Shown: positions 21,518-30,094 of the stretch, piece by piece
Layout of the letters: each line of letters opens with the position of its first letter
Position numbering within the stretch: position 1 is the first letter of the stretch
From: Malaya genurostris
Taxonomy: Eukaryota; Arthropoda; Insecta; Diptera; Culicidae
Direction of reading: 5' to 3'
Assembly: GCF_030247185.1 (NCBI RefSeq)
Contig: NC_080572.1
Span: forward strand, 298,144,314 to 298,208,313
Length of the DNA stretch: 64,000 nt
Notes under the pieces: generated by a model
Databases searched by the model: none
Told to the model about the DNA's origin: nothing
What the model saw: only the letters and a program-made list of their open reading frames with translations
Program-made: the position numbers and the translations under genes

Positions 21518-22460
21518 TGTTATCGATAATGTTTGATTTCATTGAAGTATAGCATTAAATGCCAATATATAGCAATCATTCTATTTTGTAAGCAAATTCA
21601 ATGTGTGAAATAATGTGATTTTACATTAACGATGCTATATTAAAGTTGTAAACGTGCAATGATATAATGCATATGATTACTTGGGAAATGTTAACAGTTA
21701 TCGTTAAACTTTGAGGGTCCGGTTATATCTGAATTTGTGTTTCCAATAAAGGATGAACTTTTTTCTAAATAGTGACGTATGACAATTCAGTGCAGCGACT
21801 CTCTATAAATGCCAAAATGTAAATATAAAGTGGAAATTGGCAATAATACGACCAATAAAAGATTATACGTGTATAACATGTTAATTGCATTCATAATACT
21901 GAAATACTGTAAATGATTCTTCTTTATCGATTTAATCATGGCATCCCAAATAACAATCAAACCTTTTATATACAGTGCGAATGCACGCAAGACAGATATA
22001 AGACCATTAAGTCGTATGTCTGCTTTATATTTACTTATGTAATGTATGTAGGGCTTTTAACCCAAGATGTTATAAAACATCAGCAATTCATTGAAAAACT
22101 TGAAAAATAATTTGGAATTTGTGAAATAAAATATGCTATCCGGGTTTAAAAAAAATTGAACGGCACATATTTTGTCTTTCCATTACACATGTAAAGTATT
22201 TTTTGGGATCGAACTTTTAACTTTGTGCATTTTTTTAGTATATATTCATTTGTTATCGATAATGTTTGATTGCATTAGAATATAGCATTAAATGCTAATA
22301 TACAGCATGACAAAAAGCTGTTGTAAGATAATGCTTCATTACATTTTGAATGCAAATTTAATGCATGCTGCTTTAAAGTATGTTGAATTAATGTGCTTCT
22401 ACATTAAAGATGTTATACATAAGTGGTAAATGTGTAATGATATATTTCATATGGTTATCT
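21518..22460 (+). repeat. Pair of ~200-bp direct repeats flanking ~560 bp
   Basis: Segments at about 21518-21690 and 22250-22460 share 'gttatcgataatgtttgat', 'atagcattaaatgc', 'acattaa.gatg.tata' and 'gt.tgtaatgatat..' in the same order and orientation. The interval encodes nothing recognisable. A tandem duplication or a very degraded element with terminal direct repeats would both fit; primer-binding and polypurine signals expected of an LTR element were not seen. Confidence 0.5.
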
Positions 22461-22589
22461 GGGTAAAGACACCCTGTCATTTCGAAACCGGCAGTCGGAT
22501 CCGAATGGAATTAAGAAAATGTGTATGAGATCATAAAACGTTTTAGCCGTCTTCGAGAAAATTGAGTGACACACACAGATAGATGCTTG

Positions 22590-22897
22590 GTAAGCAACGT
22601 GCGCATTGGTTACAGTTGATGACTTTTTGTTTCTGGATTGTTGGTGTAACATTTATCTTTAGCTGCTTCCCAAAGAAAATAATCCAGCGGTGCCAAATCT
22701 CAGCTTTTCGGAGGCCAATTCACATCACCATTTTCGCTGATTATTCGATTTTCTAAGATTGTTCGCAGAACACCAAACCAAATATTTTTCATAGATCAAT
22801 TTCAATCTTTCAAATAAATGTATAATCGTTGAAATCTGTCAGACCATTTTTATTATTATTGCATTTGTAAATTCGATTTTTTTCGTGGGACACCCTG
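22590..22897 (-). pseudogene. Transposase C-terminal relic (DLAPLDYFLW type)
   Basis: The minus strand reads ENGDVNWPPKS, a stop, DLAPLDYFLWEAAKDKCY and TNNPETKSHQL. This is the third catalytic-Asp block and tail of a mariner-like lineage. On its right lies the element end 'gggacaccctg' (22887-22897) followed by TA. A shorter relative with the same end is at 29737-30090. Confidence 0.65.
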
Positions 22898-22899
22898 TA

Positions 22900-23400
22900 T
22901 GTGGATGTCTTTGAGTGCAATATCTTGGAAGGCTTACAGTGGTGAGCTGGTTTCTGCCAATATTGTCATGTGGATAGCTGATTGTCGTAGGCTACCAACG
23001 ATTTCCATGGGAATATTGTTTTCTAAACGAAAATCCCATTTGATGAAATAGGCTTCTTTGAGCGCATGTCCAATCGCACTCGGTTAATTGTTATACAGCT
23101 TTTGTTCAATTGAAGCTCATGCACCTTCCCCAGATTGAGATGCATTTACCAAATAGCAACTTCTTGTCGTGGGGAGAGAATTTTACACCATATAAAATCA
23201 TTATCGATTGCCTCTGGTCTAGGCATCGGCATGATGTCGGTGTCAAACGTTTGGCAGTATTAGGAGAAAATAGCAGTGTACTTTCGTTATATTCTATATT
23301 ATATTGCAATCATTTTCAGCATGAATAGTTTATCAAGGTTTAGGCAAATTATTTCAGTCAACCAGCTGAATCCACGTTCGTCTTTGGCAAATCAAGACTC
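22900..23400. other. Non-coding stretch, nothing recognised
   Basis: No repeat ends, RNA or domain-bearing frame is seen here. Confidence 0.35.
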
Positions 23401-24720
23401 GACAAAACCGTCGAGTCGATAATTTCCGTTCCGTTGTGCCACAGCTTATTCTTAAATAAATTATTTTACGCTCTCTGTCAAGTTAAATAACAACATGTTG
23501 TGTCTAACAGCCTGGACGTGAAAAAGCGCATTAATTTCGACCCGCATATTTAAAAAGCGATTATTCAAAAACGATCAACATTGCACTCCTTTCAAAACTT
23601 GCCTACCGACACACACACACATGCAGACGATGACTACCTCAGTGTTTGGACCCTTCGGCACAGGGGTTCCGTTCATTGAAAAAGATCACCTTAAATCAAG
23701 AGAGAAAGAGAGAGAGATCAGCGAACAGAATCGTCCGATTACAAAGGACATAATTTGAGTGATCCTCCTGGTCAGGCTTTCTGTCGAGCACCCTTCTGCT
23801 TTTATATTAATTTTATATTCAATTTCCGACGTTATTATCATTATTATCGAGAATTTTACATCATCGCACATAACTCTTCTTCACACAAACTGCCGGGAAG
23901 GACCGACCGGAGGGGAAACCGACTCGACCCGACCCGACAAATTCTTTGCGCCCTCCGGGCCAAAACCCGATGTAGTGATTTGGTGGCCGTACCAAGCAAA
24001 CCGTAGCCAAATTTTATGAAAACGAGCTTTTTATTATCAGCAGTGCACTTTGGGCATTATTATGGACATTGAGGGCACCGGGGGTCTGTCCGCCAACAAG
24101 AGTGAAATCGTTGTACTGAAGAAATATAAAAAAGATGAAATATAATGTAAGAGGTCCCGGGATCCCAAATGTTGGCACTGAACGGGGCACCAGTCGGCTG
24201 AGCATTATTTATAAATTATTTTCGCACAAACGAACATGCATCATATTTTCCCAATAATCGATGATGCACACGATGATTATTTGTTATTATCGAAGGTCCG
24301 CCGAAGTTGATTGTCCCCCAATGTCTGACGGACCTCCGAAGTCTCCGCGCGCTGTGTCTTTCTTTCCCGTGATCGTGATGATCGCGCATTCAAAAACGAA
24401 AACGGAAAAAAAAAGTCCAAACTGACCGCGACGAAGAGGCCAACAAACCTTGAAGAAGGAAGTGCATTCCGGAAAGTCACTGTCCATCATCAGCCGAGAG
24501 TGTGATCGCAACAGTTATGGTCATCGCGATGCGGTCGTCCTCGCGGGAGACGCGCTGATTAATTGTCACTCACTCGATCGATGGTGGCTGCTTCGCATGC
24601 TCCAACGTGCGCGCGTTCGCTGCACGGAAACCGTCAAGTTGTTTTGACTGTGGTTTGAGGCTCTCAGCCTGACCGGATACCGTTAGATACATGTGGGAGA
24701 TGCAGTTTTAGACTGGATAC
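23400..24720. other. Single-copy G+C-richer island
   Basis: It contains a short CA run (about 23608-23622) and a purine run (agagagaaagag, about 23700). Minus-strand open frame 24014-24115 follows an acceptor-like 'tatttcttcag' but lacks a donor and any known domain. Sites such as 'attattatgg', 'aataatcgatgatg' and 'tgtgatcgcaac' give it the look of regulatory DNA; this is an impression only. Confidence 0.35.
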
Positions 24721-24984
24721 GGGATCTTCGGATTTTATGAATTTCGAGAAGATTCTCTGATATATTTTATATTATTTTAGTTGCCCGATTTAGATGATGG
24801 ATTGGTGATTGGTAAGACGTGCATATGCAAAAATAGCGAAAATTAACTATTTAAATAATCGGACTGAGAGGGGTTGAAATATTTATAATAATAGGAAAAA
24901 GGATCACGGATGAAATCCAACCAACGACAATTGATACGTTTGAGCCTAGCAAAGCCGAACATATTTTGAATTACGCAAATAGAA

Positions 24985-25205
24985 AGTCTTGCCCATCCAC
25001 CGTGTAGCCCAGACATTGCTCCTTCCGACTACTATTTGCTTTGGTCCATTTAACTTGGCCTGGTTGACCGGTTGACTCTTCTCCGATTATGATGGAGTCA
25101 AAAAAAAAAAAATGGATCGATGCGTGGATTGTGGCTAAACTGATAAAATTTGTCAAAAAAAATGCAACTTCGGAAAGCTGGGAAGAGAAAAACAGCATAG
25201 CTTAG
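24985..25205 (+). pseudogene. Mariner transposase C-terminal relic
   Basis: The plus strand reads HPPCSPDIAPSDYYLLWS, where the last Asp of APSD is the third catalytic residue of DD34D mariners, and then, after a stop, KWIDAWIVAKLIKFVKKN. The usual continuation is a frame ending in ...RWEK; here it degrades. No ends are visible. Confidence 0.65.
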
Positions 25206-25426
25206 CGTTTTTGGGTCGTAGAAAATAAGCTTTATATCGCATATAATCATGTTTTCCCTGGTTTAGCCACATATTTCCGACCAAAACGAAGCTATTGTCA
25301 TTTTGTTTTATTTGTCGTGTCATATTCCAAATTTTGATCATAACTAGAAATCAAAATTTCATTTTGTCCAAATAGTGCGTAGATTGCGGTCGATGATAAT
25401 GCGCTTCGTGTAGCTATATTACTACA

Positions 25427-25548
25427 CAGTGATGCCAGATAGTGGTTGTGTCATTTCCGTAGATTGGTAAAAAACTAGTTCTACTGGTTTTTGATTTTGT
25501 CTATGGATCCGTCGATCTACGGAGGTTTTCGTAGATCTGACATCGCTG
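25427..25548. mobile_element. 122-bp hAT-type MITE with 8-bp target duplication
   Basis: The ends are 'cagtgatgccagat' and its near inverse 'atctgacatcgctg'. The flanking octamer 'ttactaca' is repeated exactly at 25419-25426 and 25549-25556. CAGNG ends with 8-bp duplications are characteristic of hAT elements. The interior also folds back (ccgtagat / atctacgg), so transcripts would form a hairpin. Confidence 0.85.
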
Positions 25549-25752
25549 TTACTACATTTTCGTCCGGTACATCCCGAAAAATTTGACCAGTTTGAAATAA
25601 CAAACAAATGAGTGGAACCGATCAACTAGAAAAATTCATAGTAACAATCTAACAAATATCTTGTTTGTTGTTTAAAGAAATATTATTTACAGTATTGAAC
25701 TAAGTTTCCTGTTATCACTATATCTACAAAAATAATAAACGTTAAAATTCCC

Positions 25753-25925
25753 GGGTTGGCGGTTCAATGCATACGGCGCTGGTCTTACAAGCCAGTTGTC
25801 ATATGTTCGAGCCCTGACCTGGAATTTTAATGATTCTGTACGCTAAGAATCGACTGCGAAGTCTGTTGAAACAACAAGGCCAAATTCCCAAAAAAGGAAT
25901 GTAATGCTAAGATTTCGCTTTGCTT
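25753..25925 (+). mobile_element. tRNA-derived SINE, family 1 (Feilai-like)
   Basis: It starts 'gggttggcggttcaatgc' (box A region), has 'cttacaagccagttg', then box B 'gttcgagccc', and a body with 'gaagtctgttgaaac' and 'aaggaatgtaatgc'. The 12-base duplication 'gttaaaattccc' flanks it exactly (25741-25752 and 25926-25937). The internal RNA polymerase III promoter looks complete. I recall close relatives from Aedes. Confidence 0.88.
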
Positions 25926-25964
25926 GTTAAAATTCCCTAAAATTGGTAAAATTTTCCAAAAAAT

Positions 25965-26075
25965 AAGGAGTGTATCGAAAATAAGCTATCCACAAATTTT
26001 TCTTTCAAATTATGATAAAAAATGATATTATTTTCAAACTACATATTGATCCTTTATTGTACGGAATAAACTTGA
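25965..26075 (-). mobile_element. Solo 3' end of a DD37E element
   Basis: 'aggagtgtatcgaaaataag' followed by 'ctatccacaaatttttc' and about 80 further bases match, in inverse, the 3' terminal region of the DD37E elements at 34.6 and 42.1 kb as far as 'cttgagcataa'. The remainder of that element is missing and the sequence passes directly into the long inverted-repeat element. Confidence 0.75.
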
Positions 26076-26681
26076 GCATAAGAGCAATTCCAGGAATGAG
26101 TAGACGAAAAAGTGACAAAATCAGAATCGATCTTCTCCGATTTGGATGAAACTTTGCACATGGCTTCAGTATGGCAAACCATAAGTTTTGAACCGATGGA
26201 GAGGTCAATCCGACTCACGATTGATTTTTAAAATGGGCGTATGTATTTTTGCATTTAACAAAAATTGCCTTTTTCAAATCGTTTCAACTCGGAAACCGTT
26301 AATTGTACAAAAATGGCGTTCAGGAAGAAATTGTAGGGAATCGATTGGGCACTCTAAAAAAATATACACTGAAATTTTTTTTGATGTTTTTTTCAATAAT
26401 TTCAAAATGAACCAAAAAAATAATTTAAAAGAAAATCAGGGTTTCGATTTTTTTTGATAATTTTTACTTTAAAGCTGTTATTAAAACCTACAGATTGATG
26501 GCTATCCCAACCGTGCCTTTTGAAAAATGAAGAAGTTACAGCTAAAACAATTCACAGATATATTCGTAATTTCCAGTTCTCGTTGAAAGATAATCATTTA
26601 AACAGTAGAATATTATTCTACAGGTTAAAGGCAATAAATTTGTTCATGATATGTTTTCTTCTAAAAGTAGCTGTTCTTGAG

Positions 26682-27469
26682 GGTAGCGAGTCATATCGCC
26701 GAAAGCCATTTCGCCGAAAGACGATTCGCCGAATGCCATTTCGCCGAAAGGGTCATTTCGCCGAAACGGTCATCTCGTCGAAGAGGTCATTTCGCCGTAA
26801 GGGTCATATCTCCTGCATGTTATGTCTCCTGTATAACTGATGTGGCGCAGCCACATAACCGAAGCCAAGATGGCTCGGCGTCACAAAGCCACCGAGCCGA
26901 CGCCAGCTGAGACGGCCGCCGACCCGCCGACCCGCCGTCGGAAGCGGTGGCCTCTTGCATACAAACCTGTAACCGCCTCGTTTGCCCGGTCTACTCAAAG
27001 CTAGGTTTCTTTGCTTTAGTTAGGTCCGAACGAGCGGTAGCGAGGTCGGACAGCACATGAACCAAAACGATGTGGCGTAGCCGCATTAGTATTTTTTCAT
27101 TTTCACTTAATAAACGGAAAATACCACCTACATTTGCCTAGTAGATACACCTATGCAATTGCTTTGATGCTTACTAGCTAATAGTCAACAAGTTTTCTTG
27201 GGAACTACTAGAGTACAACAATCAATCATAATTCAAGAAGTACAATGGTAGGTTAACAAAACCGGCGTTAACGCTATCATCTTTCGTTTGTCTTTAATTT
27301 AAATCAATTTTAATTACGATTTCAGGACGATTTCAGGATTCGGCGAAATGACCCTTTCGGCGAAATGGCTTTCGGCGAAATGGCTTTCGGCGAAATGTCA
27401 TTCGGCGAAATAACCCTTTCGGTGAAATGACTTTCGGCGAAACGGCTTTCGGCGAAATGACCCTGATCC
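26682..27469. mobile_element. Foldback-like element with arrays of TTTCGCCGAAA
   Basis: The left 130 bases are a tandem array of about 16-17-base units centred on 'catttcgccgaaagg'; the right 135 bases are the same array in inverse ('tttcggcgaaatg'). The flanking 'gttcttgag' at 26673-26681 and 27470-27478 is a 9-base target duplication. FB and Mutator-like elements have such features. The interior is unusually G+C-rich, with hairpins at 26840-26856 (atgtggc/gccacat), 26872-26898 (ggctcgg/ccgagcc), 27024-27051 (gtccga/tcggac) and 27070-27086. No transposase is present. Confidence 0.8.
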
Positions 27470-27679
27470 GTTCTTGAGATACTTGGTTTTTAAATTTAAG
27501 TTTTAAGTTTTTATAAGGATACCAAAATGATTCCAGGCACACAGAAATACCATTCTTTCGTTCCGATTTCAGAAACCACAATCGTCACAAAACTGTATTC
27601 GAATGACAATTCACGTAGTACTCATACAATTTTCAAAAACTTTAAACCTTAAATATAATTAATAACTATTCATGTACAT

Positions 27680-27908
27680 TGGGCTCTCCGAGACTAACCA
27701 TTGTGCTTGTGGCGAAGGTTATCGGGATATTGATCATGTCGTTTGGACATGCGTGGAGTATCGTGATGTCAGATCTCAACTAATAAATTCTTTGCGTACC
27801 CAAGGTAGACTATCCAATGTCCCAGTTCGAGACATTCTTGCTTGTCGTGACCTTCCATACATGAAACTTATTTATCATTTCATAAAGAAAATTGGAGTTT
27901 CAATTTAA
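27680..27908 (+). pseudogene. C-terminal end of a LINE ORF2 (zinc-knuckle region)
   Basis: The frame GLSETNHCACGEGYRDID continues HVVWTCVEYRDVRSQL and ends at a stop at 27906. The spacing C.C.....DH..W.C..Y...R..L is the Cys/His motif that closes many Jockey- and I-type LINE polyproteins after the reverse transcriptase. Only about 75 residues are present because of 5' truncation; no lesion is seen in what remains. Confidence 0.8.
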
Positions 27909-28297
27909 CAAAGGCCCCTTTTAAGACTTAGTTCTAATTCCAGCTGCGTCCATGAGTTCAACCAAAAGCTAGATTAGAATAGAAGTTATGTGATGATACA
28001 AACAAACTCGAAACAGTTTATGAAATTATCAACAAAATGTCTGAAAATAACAGCTTATTTTATAATTTATAGAAGTTAATCGTTTAGTTCAAATAATATT
28101 TCCGAGTAGATTTCATAATTAATGACGAGTTACCTAAGGTGATATTTAAGTAATAAGAGGAATATGTTTTAATAAATTCAAATCTTTGTGACTATGTTAG
28201 AATTAAATTAAAATAAGAATTTTATGTAAAAGTGATGCTACGGCGAAGAAAAACTTATGTAAACTACCTTAAGTAATAAACGTATTTATTAAAAAAA
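27680..28297 (+). mobile_element. 5'-truncated non-LTR retrotransposon (LINE) insertion
   Basis: The insertion is flanked by an exact 15-base duplication beginning 'actattcatgtac' (27665-27679 and 28298-28312). It starts inside a coding region and ends with 'aataaacgtatttatt' plus a short A run. This is the classic outcome of target-primed reverse transcription with early termination. It interrupts element A, so it is younger than that element. Confidence 0.92.
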
Positions 28298-28337
28298 ACT
28301 ATTCATGTACATGTAAATATTGTTGATATAGAAAGTA

Positions 28338-29278
28338 CAGGGTCCGGCACTCGAAGTGTAACCAATTAAAAAGGCCATAAATTCAGTTTGGAAAATTACT
28401 TTTACTTAATTCAAAGTATAAAATGTGTAAAAATAATACAAAATTCAGAATCAATTCACTTTTGCTCGATATGACCACCTTTTGCCTTGACTTGATGACT
28501 TGAGAGAGCGAAGGAGTTGCTTCGTTTGGCCGAATGTGACTTGCAGGTATTTTGGCCCACTCGCGGACAATAACTTTTTTCAGCGCCTCGAGATTGGTGT
28601 ATCTTCTAGTTCGGACCTTGCTCTCCAAAATGGCCCAAAGAGAATAATCCATTGGATTCGCATCTGGTGAATTCGAGAGCCATTGTGTGGACGTGATGAA
28701 GTTCGGAACGTTGTTTTTCAGCCATTCTTGGTTCACTCAAGCTTTGTGAGACGGTGCCGAGTCCTGCTGAAACGTCCATGGTCTGCCACCGAAATGTTTG
28801 TCTGCCCACGGCTTCAAAGCAACCTCCAGAATACTTTCCCGATAATATGTCGCAATTACCTTGACGCCAGGCTCGATGAAAACGATTGGAGAGCGCCCAT
28901 CTGCGGTTACAGCGGCCCAAACCATTATCTGTTGCGGGTGCTGCCTCCTGGTGGCCAATCGATGACTCAAATTCTCGTATGAACGGTCGGTCAAGTAAAC
29001 CCTATCGTTTTGAGAGTTTACGAATTGCTCAATTGGAAAAATTTTCTCGTCAGAAAATACAATGTTCGGAAATTGACCGCTTTCGGCCAAACGAAGCAAC
29101 TCCTTCGCTCTCTCATGTCATCAAGTCAAGGCAAAAGGTGGTCATATCGAGCAAAAGTGAATTGATTCTGAATTTTGTATTATTTTTACACATTTTGTAC
29201 TTTGAATTAAGTAAAAGTAATTTTCCAAACTGAATTTATGGCCTTTTTAATTGGTTACACTTCGAGTGCCGGACCCTG
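28338..29278 (-). mobile_element. 941-bp DD37D-type element with 197-bp near-identical inverted arms
   Basis: The ends begin 'cagggtccggcactcgaag', with TA outside on both sides (28336-28337 and 29279-29280). The arms 28338-28534 and 29082-29278 are inverse copies with only two mismatches that I could find. The left arm contains the C-terminal codons of the transposase. The right arm repeats those codons, and therefore replaces the normal 5' end together with the N-terminal half of the gene. Confidence 0.9.
28383..29099 (-). pseudogene. Transposase of DD37D spacing, N-terminal half missing
   Basis: The minus strand reads RLAESGQFPNIVFSDEKIF (first catalytic Asp), QQIMVWAAVTADGRSP, then RPWTFQQDSAPSHKA (second Asp). 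A single in-frame TGA at 28737-28739 follows, then NQEWLKNNVPNF and WLSNSPDANPMDYSLW (third Asp). Counting through the stop, 37 residues separate the second and third Asp, so DD37D. The frame is otherwise open to 28383. The DNA-binding N-terminus is absent because the inverted arm begins right there. All three catalytic positions survive, but the protein would be cut at the TGA. Confidence 0.88.
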
Positions 29279-29429
29279 TAAATAAACAATTCATGGAAAT
29301 ATAAAAAATGGTGTTATAATTAAATATCCAAGTAACTCACGAACAGCTACTTTTAGTAGAAAGGATATCATGAACAAATTTATTGCCTTTAACCTGTAGA
29401 ATAATATTCTACTGTTTAAATCAGAGGTG

Positions 29430-29735
29430 TAAATAAGCCCATTTTGCGCACGAAAGTGTGAATCACGAAAATGTAGGAACTGTATATCCGACTGTGAATC
29501 ATTAAACCGAACACAGTGAATTAAAAAGTTGAGTAACAAAACTATTGCGATTTTTTTTTAAATTGAGGGAACTGTATATAACAGAGTAACAGCAGACCTT
29601 ATGCATACGCACTCTTTTTATTCAATAGACAACCATGCGCAGGCGAAGAGCATTAGCTGCCCTCACAAAAACTCGTTCGCGCAAAATCCTGCACTCCTGT
29701 CACTTTTGTGTCTGATATTCCAGTTCTGTTGAAGA
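29430..29735. other. Non-coding stretch, nothing recognised
   Basis: Short unique-looking stretch between element A and a deletion-derivative transposon. Confidence 0.35.
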
Positions 29736-29736
29736 G

Positions 29737-30090
29737 TTCTGTCCCACGAAAAATTTTGAATTTAAAAATGCAATAATAAAAAAACCGTTTGATAGAGTTC
29801 AATGATTATACATTTATTTGCACAGTTGATTCGTGAAATTTATATGAAAAATAACACTGGCGTAACACTTATCTTTAACATCTCCCCAAAGGAAACTGAT
29901 CCAGCGGCGTGAAATCGAAGCTTCTCGGAGGCCAATTCACATCACCATTTCTGCTGTTCTACCGTCCTGTTGAAACCAAACATTTTTCATAAATAAATTT
30001 CATGAATCAACTTTTCTATAAAATGTATAATCGCTGAAATCTATCAAACCGTCAATTTTTTAAATTCGAAATTTTTCGCGGGACACCCTG
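29737..30090 (-). mobile_element. Internally deleted mariner-like element (gggacaccctg ends)
   Basis: The left end 'tctgtcccacgaaaaatttt' and the right end 'aatttttcgcgggacaccctg' are imperfect inverses of about 35 bases; TA follows at 30091. The minus strand between them keeps only NGDVNWPPRSFDFTPLDQF, the third-Asp block also seen at 22590-22897. Confidence 0.7.
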
Positions 30091-30094
30091 TATC

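Larger units (their letters stand above)
26085..29420 (+). mobile_element. Long inverted-repeat element A, carrying three nested insertions
   Basis: The left arm (from 'aatgagtagacgaaaaag', about 26096, to 26681) is homologous to the copy at 37567-38745. The inner part of that arm (26595-26681, 'gtagaatattattctacagg') returns inverted at about 29335-29420, where the right arm is cut off. Its central spacer is split over 27479-27664, 28313-28335 and 29281-29327, and rejoins seamlessly when the three insertions are ignored, as judged from copy B. No protein is encoded. Confidence 0.8.

Noticed and set aside
24014..24205. Minus-strand frame after an acceptor-like 'tatttcttcag', reading YNDFTLVGGQTPGALN
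   Set aside because: No donor, no known domain and only about 33 codons; better read as non-coding.
25753..25830. Functional tRNA gene
   Set aside because: Box A and B are present but the cloverleaf ends are absent and a SINE body with target duplication follows.
26682..27469. Bacterial contamination or horizontal fragment, because of 'cgagcggtagcgagg' type palindromes
   Set aside because: The core is enclosed by foldback arrays and a 9-bp duplication inside another mobile element, so it is part of a mobile element, not an assembly artefact.
28886..29233. Plus-strand frame of 115 codons ending like the minus-strand transposase tail
   Set aside because: It is the C-terminal coding sequence carried in the inverted right arm fused to antisense sequence; explained by the arm duplication.
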